Below, one piece after another: positions 45,465-53,345 of a stretch of DNA of 64,000 bases (its first letter is position 1; each line of letters begins with the position of its first letter). The notes below the pieces were generated by a model. It made no database searches. It worked only from the letters and a program-made list of their open reading frames with translations, and was not told the DNA's origin. This DNA is from Acidobacteriota bacterium (lineage in GTDB: Bacteria; Acidobacteriota; Blastocatellia; Pyrinomonadales; Pyrinomonadaceae). The stretch spans positions 1 to 64,000 of the forward strand of contig JADKBM010000001.1 in the NCBI GenBank assembly GCA_016715115.1, given 5' to 3'. Both the position numbers and the translations under genes were made by a program.

Positions 45465-46961
45465 ATGAAAAAACTATTGTTATCGATGCTGTTGATTGCA
45501 TTCGGCGTGTTGTCTCTCGCGACCTCTTTTTCCGCCGTCTCAGCAACGGATTCCAAGTTCGTCAAATCCGCACGTTCCGTACCGCAACGATTCATCGTCG
45601 CGCTTGTCAGTGAACCCGGCAGTTTCGCCTTGGAATCAGATATTGAAGTGGAAGCAGAGTCCCTGACATCGTCGTACGGCGGAAAGGTCGACCGCATTTA
45701 TTCGCGAGCGTTGAAGGGCTTCGCTGTCGAAATGGATATCGAAAGCGCGATCAGCCTCAGCACCGATCCACGGGTCTTCCTTGTCGAACAGGATTCCGAA
45801 GTTTCGATTGACGCCACTCAAACTAACGCGACCTGGGGACTCGACCGCGTCGATCAGATGGCACTCCCCTTGAACAACTCCTACAGCTACGACACCGCAG
45901 GCAGCGGAGTTCACGTCTATATAATCGACACCGGCATCCGCGTTACCCATTCCGAGTTTGCGGGTCGCGCCGTTTCGAGCTTTGACGCCCTGCTCGACGG
46001 TCAAAACGGAAATGATTGCAACGGTCACGGCACACACGTCGCGGGTACCATCGGCGGCGCGACGTATGGCGTCGCAAAGAACGTCAGTTTGCACGGCGTT
46101 CGAGTCCTTGGTTGCAACGGCAGCGGACTGGTCTCCGATGTGCTTGCGGGCATCGACTGGGTAACCGCAAACCACTCGATGCCGGCAGTCGCGAATATGA
46201 GCATCGGCGGCGGCGCTTCCCCGCTCCTCGACTGGGCGGTTGAAAACTCGATATCTTCCGGAATCACGTATGTCGTGGCGGCCGGAAACGCTTCCTATGA
46301 TGCCTGCGAGATGTCGCCGGCCCGGACGCCGGGCGCCCTGACGGTCGGCGCGACCGACAACCTGGACAAGCGCGCCGACTTCTCGAACTTCGGCGCCTGC
46401 CTCGATCTCTTTGCTCCGGGCGTCAACGTCACATCGGCTTGGATCTTCGGCGATTCAGGCGTCAACACAATCAGCGGAACGTCAATGGCAACGCCCCACG
46501 TCTCCGGCGTCGCGGCTCTTTACCTCGGTTCGAATCCGACCGCGTCCGCAAGCCAGGTGGCGACGGAGATCAAATCGAAGGCGACCGCCAACGTCGTGAC
46601 TAACATCGATTCAACGACTGCGAACCTTCTGCTATACGCCCGGCTGACCCCTCCGCCGTCCGTTTGCGATAGCGGTCGTGTATTCACCGGTACGCTTTTG
46701 GCAAATCAATCGGTCTACCAGGCGAACGCACTTGGGTTCTCCGCCAATGCGGGGACCTTCTCCGCGCTCCTCAGATCAACAAGCAAATCCGCGCCGACTT
46801 TGAAGTTGGAAAAGAAGGATCGTTCGACCTGGAGGTCGGTCGCCAGCGTGAGGACGTCGAACGGAAATCTGAATTACAATGGGACCGCCGGCACATATCG
46901 TTGGAAGGTTCAATCCGCATCGACCGGCGGATCTTACACGCTTTGTTCCGGGACCCCGTAA
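45465..46961 (+). CDS. Secreted subtilisin-like serine protease (S8, proteinase K type)
   Basis: The protein has 498 residues: signal peptide (MKKLLLSMLLIAFGVLSLAT), an I9-type propeptide (RFIVALVSE ... VFLVEQDSEVSI, about 40-115), and the S8 catalytic domain with Asp155 (VYIIDTGIRVTH), His188 (CNGHGTHVAGTIGG), oxyanion Asn275 (VVAAGNAS) and Ser340 (SGTSMATPHVSG). The C-terminal 100 residues form a beta-rich domain like a P- or pre-peptidase C-terminal domain (LRSTSKSAPTLKLEKKDRST). It is probably exported, self-processed and secreted for protein breakdown. It ends in a strong terminator. Confidence 0.95.
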   Translation: MKKLLLSMLLIAFGVLSLATSFSAVSATDSKFVKSARSVPQRFIVALVSEPGSFALESDIEVEAESLTSSYGGKVDRIYSRALKGFAVEMDIESAISLSTDPRVFLVEQDSEVSIDATQTNATWGLDRVDQMALPLNNSYSYDTAGSGVHVYIIDTGIRVTHSEFAGRAVSSFDALLDGQNGNDCNGHGTHVAGTIGGATYGVAKNVSLHGVRVLGCNGSGLVSDVLAGIDWVTANHSMPAVANMSIGGGASPLLDWAVENSISSGITYVVAAGNASYDACEMSPARTPGALTVGATDNLDKRADFSNFGACLDLFAPGVNVTSAWIFGDSGVNTISGTSMATPHVSGVAALYLGSNPTASASQVATEIKSKATANVVTNIDSTTANLLLYARLTPPPSVCDSGRVFTGTLLANQSVYQANALGFSANAGTFSALLRSTSKSAPTLKLEKKDRSTWRSVASVRTSNGNLNYNGTAGTYRWKVQSASTGGSYTLCSGTP

Positions 46962-46985
46962 ACAAGACATAACTCTTTTCTTGCC

Positions 46986-47022
46986 AGGGCCTGTTCGCTG
47001 AATGCGGACAGGCCCTTTTTTT
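46986..47022 (+). terminator. Rho-independent terminator after the subtilase gene
   Basis: AGGGCCTGTTCGC, loop TGAA, TGCGGACAGGCCC, then TTTTTTT. The stem has one mismatch. Confidence 0.9.
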
Positions 47023-47211
47023 GGTATTCGTGACTCATTGGGACTTTTCTCCGATATCGAATAAGTATTCAGCGCCTTGGCGCATAGATTTCGTGGGGAA
47101 AATCCCCCGAATGGTCGAACGGTCTGCGTGAATTCACCCGGCCGAAAAGACTGCAGGATGTCACCGTTGGAGCGAAATTTTTTGCGGACGAAGAAAATAA
47201 GTTGTTTACAT
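47023..47211. other. Non-coding spacer after the subtilase terminator
   Basis: No gene recognised on either strand. GCGCCTTGGCGC near 47070 and GGGGAAAATCCCCC near 47094 are small palindromes. Confidence 0.4.
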
Positions 47212-47250
47212 TGAGAAGTTACTATGTTAAACATATACGCAAGTAAACAA
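47212..47250. promoter_or_regulatory. Nested palindromes upstream of the large secreted protein gene
   Basis: TTGTTTAC (47212-47219) is the exact complement of GTAAACAA (47243-47250), and between them lies the perfect odd palindrome TATGTTAAACATA (47223-47235). The TTGTTTAC/TATGTT words also resemble -35/-10 promoter hexamers, so an operator overlapping a promoter is plausible. The gene starts about 110 bp downstream. Confidence 0.45.
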
Positions 47251-47360
47251 TTTTCGTTTTGTTAGTGCCCGTTCCGCACCTGATTGCGCGGAAACGACTA
47301 ATGGCATTATTGAACCCGGCATTCGGGCATGCCGGTGCTTATATTTGAGGAGTTAAGATT

Positions 47361-49349
47361 ATGAAATCCCCCTTGTCGATTAATTTTCCAAGGTTTTTTG
47401 GAGAGCTTTTATTGGCATTTTGCACGACCGCGATATTAGCGACGGTGACGTTCGCGCAAGATCTGCCGCCGACCGTGGCCAATCTGCAGTCAATCCCCGC
47501 GGGTTCGTATGTGATCCCGATGGACAACACCAACCAGGCGGTTGTTTCACCTTTCAACCTGAAGGCTTATGGATTAGCCAACAGATTGCTGCAAAACGGC
47601 ATTCCGCTTTTATGGGCAATCAAATCCGGCAAGTCGAAAGACGCGACGGATTTTACGGTCGCTGCAAAACGCATTCAACCGAGCGCGGTTGCTTCGGCGT
47701 CGAAGACTTTTTCGGCTGGTCCATTCATCGTCCCGATCGCATATTCGGCCCAGGCACTGCCGATCATAAATGCGTTCGGCAACAATGTCGCGGTCTTTGA
47801 AACGACGGCGGCGGCTACGGTCGATATTCGTTATACGTTAACGCACAAGCCACTCATCGCCGTTGGCATCGCAAACTCGGGCAATGCCACTATCCATAAG
47901 AACCTTTATGACTTTGCGATGATTCCCAATTACGTCGACGTCGATGATTCGACGGTCAACGCCAACACCTGCGTGACGGTCGTGACGCAGCCGCACGTTG
48001 AGGCGACGAACTTTATCAACAACTACAAGACGTTCGTGCAGAGCGGCGGAAACTTGCTTCTGCAATGTCATGCCGTGGAAACGTATGAAAATGCGTCCGC
48101 CGGACGATTTCAAACCACGCTCGGCTGGGATCGTGACGACATCAACACGACGTTCACCTATCCAAACGCGGATATGCCGTTCTCGCAATTCATCGGCGCG
48201 GTCGATCCGGCACCGAGCGGCTATATGGAAGACTGGCAACTGAGCTCCGGAGCACTCCAGAACGGCACCTTTATCAGCCTTCAAAACAGCGGCGGCGGCA
48301 ACACGGGGCATTACGCGGCAACCGTCTCGAAGCTCTATAACGGCGGCGCCGGCGGTATGGTCTTTGAATTGGGCGGCCATAATTACGGTGCCGGCGGCTC
48401 GACGCTTGCCAGTATCAATGGACAGAGGATGATCCTGAATGCTGTTTTTCAGCCGCCGACCCGCCCGCAGGCCTGCGGAATCCAGCTTGGATTCCCTCTC
48501 GTCTACGGATACAAATCGGTGCGGATGACGAACGACGTCAACGGCAACAACCAGATCAACCCGGGCGACCAGATCACGTGGACGGTCAATTATGTTAACA
48601 TCGGCTCGGTTGGCGTCAGCAACTTCCAGATTGCGGACGTCCTGCCGGCGGGTGTTACATTTGCCGGCCCGCTTTCGGTGTCGTTTGCGGGCGGCGTGAC
48701 GTCCGCGACGGCCAACGGCTCATACAATGGAGTCGCTCCGAATCAGAACTTGCTTGGCGCCGGAGCGTATCTCGCCCCCAACGGACGGATCACCGTGCAA
48801 ATTCCGGTTACGATCAACCCGAATCTCGTGGCACCCGCTACGTTGAGCAATCAAACGAACGCTTCGGGAACGGAACTCAATGCGGCGATCATCAATTCGG
48901 ATAACATCGACAGCACGACTATCGGAACCCAAGGGACGATCATTCCTCCCCCGGCCGGCAGTGTATCGCAGACCCAGGGAGCCGGTATCGATCCGACAAC
49001 TGTTCCGATCATTGCAGCTCCGACGGCCGCGAACGCAAGCGTGACAGGCTCCGTGCTGTCACCGGGCGGGAACGGCATCAGCCGTGCAACGGTAACGATT
49101 TACAACGCTAACACTCTTGAGTCCAGAAGTACGATGACCAACCAGTTCGGTTACTTTACGTTCCCGGATCTGGAAGTTGGAAACTTCTACTACCTGAGCG
49201 TTTGGCACAAACGTTATCAGTTCCCGAGCGGAATCGGCTTTAGCCTCGATGAGGATGTCACCGGACTCCAGATCGTAGCGGAACCGGCTCAGTCGATCTG
49301 GTCTCCGAGGTCGTCGTCCAAAATTGACGAGCTTCTAATCAAGCCGTGA
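47361..49349 (+). CDS. Large secreted mosaic protein with DUF11-like and carboxypeptidase-regulatory-like domains
   Basis: GAGGAG lies about 8 bases before the ATG. The 662 residues begin with a signal peptide (FFGELLLAFCTTAILATVTF, cleavage near FAQ). Residues 40-370 read like an alpha/beta domain (AAYGLANRLLQNGIPLLW-type, VAVFETTAAATVDIRYTLTH, SGGNLLLQCHAVETYENA), faintly like a ThuA/glutamine-amidotransferase fold. Then come a DUF11-like repeat (PGDQITWTVNYVNIGSVGVS, FQIADVLPAGVTFAG) and a C-terminal carboxypeptidase regulatory-like domain (VLSPGGNGISRATVTIYNAN, TNQFGYFTFPDLEVGNFYYL). Such tails usually occur in surface proteins. The N-terminal part is not a family I can name. Confidence 0.7.
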   Translation: MKSPLSINFPRFFGELLLAFCTTAILATVTFAQDLPPTVANLQSIPAGSYVIPMDNTNQAVVSPFNLKAYGLANRLLQNGIPLLWAIKSGKSKDATDFTVAAKRIQPSAVASASKTFSAGPFIVPIAYSAQALPIINAFGNNVAVFETTAAATVDIRYTLTHKPLIAVGIANSGNATIHKNLYDFAMIPNYVDVDDSTVNANTCVTVVTQPHVEATNFINNYKTFVQSGGNLLLQCHAVETYENASAGRFQTTLGWDRDDINTTFTYPNADMPFSQFIGAVDPAPSGYMEDWQLSSGALQNGTFISLQNSGGGNTGHYAATVSKLYNGGAGGMVFELGGHNYGAGGSTLASINGQRMILNAVFQPPTRPQACGIQLGFPLVYGYKSVRMTNDVNGNNQINPGDQITWTVNYVNIGSVGVSNFQIADVLPAGVTFAGPLSVSFAGGVTSATANGSYNGVAPNQNLLGAGAYLAPNGRITVQIPVTINPNLVAPATLSNQTNASGTELNAAIINSDNIDSTTIGTQGTIIPPPAGSVSQTQGAGIDPTTVPIIAAPTAANASVTGSVLSPGGNGISRATVTIYNANTLESRSTMTNQFGYFTFPDLEVGNFYYLSVWHKRYQFPSGIGFSLDEDVTGLQIVAEPAQSIWSPRSSSKIDELLIKP

Positions 49350-49372
49350 TGACGGACACGAACCAAAACGCC

Positions 49373-49402
49373 AAAAGGGCGGCCGAATCGGCCGCCCTTT
49401 TC
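49373..49402. terminator. Bidirectional terminator between the mosaic protein gene and accC
   Basis: AAAAGGGCGGCC, loop GAATC, GGCCGCCCTTTTC. The flanking A and T runs let it serve both converging genes. Confidence 0.9.
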
Positions 49403-49427
49403 TTTCGATCGAAGCTTCGTTGACGGT

Positions 49428-50939
49428 TCACATTCTCGCCGATAGATTTGAGATCCGACCGGCCAAGGCCCATTTCGAGATCCCGTTGCCTCCGTGATCC
49501 GCTTCGACGGCGGCAGCCGGCTTTTTCGTTTGCGCCAAAGCCGCGGCAATCAGCGCCATATCGCGTTCGGTCGTTTCAATCTCGCGCTTCGAATGTCGTT
49601 CCTTGAAACGCGGGATAAAACCCGTGTCAAGCGTTCCTGAAATAAACTCCTCGTCCTCGACGACATCCCGGAAAAACGGAAGCGTCGTCTTGATACCCCC
49701 GACCTCGTATTCGGCGAGCGCGCGCCGCATTCGATCGATCGCTTCCTCGCGGTTGCGCCCGTGGGTCGCGAATTTCGAAATCATCGGATCGTAATAGATC
49801 GATATCTCCTGACCTTCGTAGATCCCGCCGTCGTCGCGAACGCCGCCGCCGTGCGGAAGTTTGAGACGCGTGATCGTTCCAGGCGAGGGCAAAAAGTTGT
49901 TATCCGGGTCTTCGGCGTAGACGCGGCATTCGATCGCGTGTCCGTTCATCACGATATCTTCCTGTGAAAACGACAGCTTCTCGCCCCAAGCGACGGTTAT
50001 CTGTTCCCGTACGAGGTCGATGCCCGTGACCAGTTCGGTGACCGGATGCTCGACCTGGAGACGAGTGTTCATCTCGAGGAAATAGAATGACCGGTCGAGA
50101 TCGGAAACCAGAAACTCGACCGTTCCGGCGCCGACGTAGTTCACCGCCTTCGAGACCATCACGGCGCACTCGCCCATTTGTTTGCGAAGCTCGGCGGAGT
50201 TGATCGGCGACGGGCACTCTTCGATTACCTTTTGGTGGCGGCGCTGGATCGAACACTCGCGCTCGCCGAGGTAAACGTGATTCCCGTGCTTGTCGCTGAA
50301 AACCTGAATCTCAATGTGACGCGGGCGAACGACTCCCTTTTCGACGTATACCGAATCATCGCCGAAACTGGCCATTGCTTCGCTTTGGGCCGCGGCGAGC
50401 GCGTTCTTGAGGTCCTCTTCGCGATGAACGAGTCGCATTCCCTTGCCTCCGCCGCCCGCCGAGGCTTTGAGCATCACCGGAAATCCGATCTCCCGCGAGA
50501 CCGCGAGCGCTTCGTCTGCCGAGTTCAGCGGTTCGGTTGTGCCGGGAACGATCGGAACGCCGGCGTCGGTCGCGATCTTACGTGCCGACATCTTTCCGCC
50601 CATCGCTTCCATCGCTTCCGGCGAAGGCCCGATGAAAACCAAACCTGAGTCGGTCACCGTCCGTACAAATCCGGCGTTCTCGGACAAGAATCCGTAGCCC
50701 GGATGAATCGCTTCGGCACCCGACTTCTTGGCGACTTCGAGAATCTTGTCTCCGCGAAGATAGCTCTCCGACGACGGCGGCGGACCTATGTGGTACGCCT
50801 CATCGGCCATTCGAACGTGGAGCGCGTTGCGGTCGGCGTCCGAGTAAACGGCGACGGTCCCGATCTTCATTTCACGACACGCCCTGATAACCCGGCAGGC
50901 GATCTCTCCGCGATTTGCAATCAAAATCTTCTTAAACAT
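49428..50939 (-). CDS. accC: Biotin carboxylase subunit of an acyl-CoA carboxylase
   Basis: AccC carboxylates the biotin of the carrier protein using ATP and bicarbonate. It has 503 residues, a bit longer than the 445-450 of E. coli AccC. Typical sites are KILIANRGEIACRVIRACRE at the N-terminus, the ATP-grasp glycine loop SAGGGGKGMRLV, ERECSIQRRHQKVIEE, and FLEMNTRLQVEHPVTELVTG with the catalytic Arg. There is no biotinyl domain; the C-terminal 55 residues after FIPRFKERH are an extra tail. Neither accB nor a carboxyltransferase gene is adjacent, so it may belong to acetyl-CoA or propionyl-CoA carboxylase. Confidence 0.93.
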   Translation of the reverse strand: MFKKILIANRGEIACRVIRACREMKIGTVAVYSDADRNALHVRMADEAYHIGPPPSSESYLRGDKILEVAKKSGAEAIHPGYGFLSENAGFVRTVTDSGLVFIGPSPEAMEAMGGKMSARKIATDAGVPIVPGTTEPLNSADEALAVSREIGFPVMLKASAGGGGKGMRLVHREEDLKNALAAAQSEAMASFGDDSVYVEKGVVRPRHIEIQVFSDKHGNHVYLGERECSIQRRHQKVIEECPSPINSAELRKQMGECAVMVSKAVNYVGAGTVEFLVSDLDRSFYFLEMNTRLQVEHPVTELVTGIDLVREQITVAWGEKLSFSQEDIVMNGHAIECRVYAEDPDNNFLPSPGTITRLKLPHGGGVRDDGGIYEGQEISIYYDPMISKFATHGRNREEAIDRMRRALAEYEVGGIKTTLPFFRDVVEDEEFISGTLDTGFIPRFKERHSKREIETTERDMALIAAALAQTKKPAAAVEADHGGNGISKWALAGRISNLSARM

Positions 50940-50978
50940 AATGAATTCCCGACCTTTATTCTAATCTGCGTTTCACTC

Positions 50979-51269
50979 CTAAACGACGATCGCATTCCCG
51001 TGATTCCTGGTGTCGAACCTGATGCTTACCTTCGCGCCCGGCGCATAGCTTACACGATCCAATCGCTGTATCTCGGTCAGCCGATCAGAGGACTCAAAGT
51101 CGACACCGTTGATCGTGTAGATAAAGTAGATAACTTCGTCACCGTCACCGTTTATCTCCGAATCGATGATGGTCCCGTCGGTCATCCTGCCGTTCTTGAG
51201 CAACGCGCTGCGACGCTCGTCCGCTGTCAAATTCTTGGCACGTCTTTTGAAAATCCCCAGTATTCCCAT
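50979..51269 (-). CDS. Small DUF3592-like protein
   Basis: 96 residues, soluble, with a beta-rich core: MTDGTIIDSEINGDGDEVIY, FIYTINGVDFESSDRLTEI, YAPGAKVSIRFDTRNHGNAI. This is the pattern of DUF3592-type domains (here without membrane helices). No catalytic motif. It starts one base before the stop of the preceding membrane-protein gene and is likely co-transcribed with it and the phosphatidyltransferase. Confidence 0.6.
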   Translation of the reverse strand: MGILGIFKRRAKNLTADERRSALLKNGRMTDGTIIDSEINGDGDEVIYFIYTINGVDFESSDRLTEIQRLDRVSYAPGAKVSIRFDTRNHGNAIVV

Positions 51270-51270
51270 T

Positions 51271-51696
51271 TCAATCCATTATCAGCGGCGGCTTGTCATA
51301 CTTCGCGCGCAGAGCGTTTACCGCGGAGAGAATCGCCGGGCGGCTGATGATTCGCGCCTCGAGCGGACGTTTCCCCGGAATATCGAGCATTATCAAGCCG
51401 AGCAGGATCGTCAGAACACCTTGCCCGGGAACTCCCGGAAGCGACAGCACGATCCCCAAAAGAATTAGAAAGACGCCGAGGATGTTTTTCACGATCACCG
51501 CGCCCCAGCGCACGAGCCAGCTGCTGTTCGGCAGAAAATCCCTTTGATAGTGAGTGCTGAAATAGTTCTCCGGGATCTTGATCATCACGATGGCGATCGC
51601 CCCGAAACTGAGTCCGAGCGAGAGAAGGAAAAGTCCGACACCCAATAGAACCTTGTTCAGCGTGAGGGACGCCCAGATCTCCAAAAACCACTCCAT
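51271..51696 (-). CDS. Membrane protein, PGPGW-like
   Basis: 141 residues with at least two membrane helices: LNKVLLGVGLFLLSLGLSFG and VIVKNILGVFLILLGIVLSL. The loop LPGVPGQGVLTILLGLIML resembles the PGPGW-type motif of putative transmembrane proteins. The C-terminus is cytosolic and basic. It lies 6 bp after the phosphatidyltransferase gene, suggesting a shared role in membrane lipid metabolism, which is inference only. Confidence 0.7.
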   Translation of the reverse strand: MEWFLEIWASLTLNKVLLGVGLFLLSLGLSFGAIAIVMIKIPENYFSTHYQRDFLPNSSWLVRWGAVIVKNILGVFLILLGIVLSLPGVPGQGVLTILLGLIMLDIPGKRPLEARIISRPAILSAVNALRAKYDKPPLIMD

Positions 51697-51702
51697 AATT
51701 CC

Positions 51703-52308
51703 CTACCCTTTTTCGTCGAGTTTCCGAAATTCGTTCCAAACAAAGTACATCCGGTGAACGAAAGTCCAAAGCGATCCGATCGCAAGCACCCACAAGACCT
51801 GCGGCATGCGGTTGAAAAGGAAAAACTCGGAGTTCCAATCCCAGGTCGAGAGCGCGCCGATGATGAAAAGAACGATTCGCTCCGGCCGCGCCAGAAATCC
51901 GACGTTGGCCTTCACGCCAAAAGCTTCCGCACGAGCGGTGGTATAGCTGACCATCACCGAACCGATCCAGCCGACGCCGGCAAGAAAAACGTTCAAGATC
52001 GAATGCTGGGGCGTGTTCCCGGCATAGAAGACCATAATGCCGAGGAAGCAAACCATATCCGAAACGCGATCGAGCGATGAATCCAGAAAGCCGCCGAACC
52101 GGGTCACATTTCCGGTCAGTCGGGCGACGTTTCCGTCGAGCATATCGAAGAGATTGGCGACGAGCAGCACGATTCCGGCCCAGAAAAACTCGCCAATGCC
52201 GAACAGCACTCCGCATCCGGCATTGATCAGAACGCCGATCGCGGTCAGGATGTTCGGATGGACGCCGGCGGACGCAAGGGATCGGACCATCCAGTTGATG
52301 ATTTTCAT
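51703..52308 (-). CDS. CDP-alcohol phosphatidyltransferase family protein
   Basis: These membrane enzymes transfer a phosphatidyl group from CDP-diacylglycerol to an alcohol. The start at 52308 (MKIINWMVRSLASAGVHPNI) is favoured by GGAAGAGGGG just upstream; an earlier ATG at 52338 would add ten residues. The family motif D-x2-DG-x2-AR-x8-G-x3-D-x3-D is complete in NLFDMLDGNVARLTGNVTRF plus GGFLDSSLD. Several membrane segments follow. Length is 201 residues. The alcohol substrate (glycerol-3-phosphate, inositol-phosphate or other) cannot be told. A heptamer repeat separates it from greA. Confidence 0.88.
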   Translation of the reverse strand: MKIINWMVRSLASAGVHPNILTAIGVLINAGCGVLFGIGEFFWAGIVLLVANLFDMLDGNVARLTGNVTRFGGFLDSSLDRVSDMVCFLGIMVFYAGNTPQHSILNVFLAGVGWIGSVMVSYTTARAEAFGVKANVGFLARPERIVLFIIGALSTWDWNSEFFLFNRMPQVLWVLAIGSLWTFVHRMYFVWNEFRKLDEKG

Positions 52309-52341
52309 CGCCCCTCTTCCAATGCTTGCTCCGAACATAAT

Positions 52342-52462
52342 TCGATTTTGGATTTTGGATTTCGGATTTTAGATTTCGCGTTCGGGATCATAAAGCCGGA
52401 ACGCTTCGGTGTTTCCAGGTCGGAAACAATCCAAAATCTAAAATCGAAAATCCAAAATCAAT
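52342..52462. repeat. Inverted pair of GATTTTG heptamer arrays between greA and the phosphatidyltransferase gene
   Basis: The left arm (52344-52380) reads GATTTTG GATTTTG GATTTCG GATTTTA GATTTCG. The right arm (52430-52461) is the complement (AATCCAAAATCTAAAATCGA, AAATCCAAAATC). The centre of about 50 bp is unique. The right arm ends at the greA stop codon (52463). Confidence 0.9.
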
Positions 52463-52927
52463 TCAGCCGTCGTGGATCGTCGTCAGGCGGACGATCTCGA
52501 AATTTCGAAACCCGTTTGGCGTTTTGACCTTAACTTCGTCGCCTTCCCGCTTGCCCATCAAACCTTGTCCGATCGGCGAAACCGTTGAGATCAAACCGTT
52601 TTCGGGATCGCTTTCCTCTGACGTCACGAGCTTGTAAGTCACTTTTTCGTCTCGGTCAAGATCGTAAAGAACAACCTTCGAGCCGTACGCGACGCGGTCC
52701 GTCGGTATCTTCGTTAGATCGATCGACTCGACCTCGCTCAAACGCTGACGCAGTTGAACGATACGGCTCGAAACAACCGACTGCCGCTCAAGCGCCGCTT
52801 TGTATTCCGCATTTTCGCGCAAATCTCCGAACTCCCGAGCCTTCTGGATCTCCTTCGGCAGCTTGAAATGAAGCTCGTCTTCGAGTTCATTGAGTTCGGC
52901 CTGTAATTTTTGTCTGACTAATTCCAT
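52463..52927 (-). CDS. greA: Transcription elongation factor GreA
   Basis: GreA rescues backtracked RNA polymerase by stimulating RNA cleavage. Start at 52927 (MELVRQKLQAELNELEDELH); the open frame upstream runs through heptamer repeats and is not real. The N-terminal coiled coil carries the acidic tip (AREFGDLRENAEYKAALERQ). The C-terminal FKBP-like domain has YGSKVVLYDLDRDEKVTYKL and SPIGQGLMGKREGDEVKVKT. 154 residues, standard. Repeats border both sides of the gene. Confidence 0.96.
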   Translation of the reverse strand: MELVRQKLQAELNELEDELHFKLPKEIQKAREFGDLRENAEYKAALERQSVVSSRIVQLRQRLSEVESIDLTKIPTDRVAYGSKVVLYDLDRDEKVTYKLVTSEESDPENGLISTVSPIGQGLMGKREGDEVKVKTPNGFRNFEIVRLTTIHDG

Positions 52928-52938
52928 AAAATACTCTG

Positions 52939-53345
52939 GCGGTGAGCCGGGAGCGGTGAGCGGTAAGCAGTGAGCGGTAAGCAGTGAGCCGTAAGCGGTC
53001 AACGCTTGCGATCTGTCAATCTCCTTTCTTTGCTGCCGTCTGAAAATTGCTCACTGCTTCCTACTTCCTGCTCACCGCTCACCGCTCACCGCTCACCGCT
53101 CACCGCTCACTGACAACTGCTTCCTGCTCACCGCTCACCGCTCACTGCTCACCGCTCACTGCTCACCGCTCACTGCTTCCTGCTCACCGCTCACCGCTCA
53201 CCGCTCACCGCTCACCGCTCACCGCTCACCGCTCACTGACAACTGCTTCCTGCTCACCGCTCACTGCTCACCGCTCACTGCTCACCGCTCACTGCTTCCT
53301 GCTCACCGCTCACCGCTCACTGCTCTCCGCTCTCCACTCACCGTT
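52939..53345. repeat. Long period-7 TGAGCGG / CACCGCT array between greA and pfkA
   Basis: The left arm (52939-53000) has GAGCGGT/GAGCAGT heptamers; the right arm (53049-53345) has about 40 heptamers of the complement (CGCTCAC, TGCTCAC, with TGACAAC and TGCTTCC variants), all in one register. The unit TGACAACTGCTTCCTGCTCA recurs at 53111 and 53237, exactly 126 bp (18 heptamers) apart, showing duplication of blocks. A unique centre of about 48 bp lies between the arms. The array ends next to the pfkA stop codon (53346). It contains a spurious 100-codon open frame with a 7-residue periodic translation. Confidence 0.95.

Noticed and set aside
46500..46560. tRNA-like GGTTCGAATCC word
   Set aside because: It lies inside the subtilase coding sequence and no acceptor or anticodon stem surrounds it.
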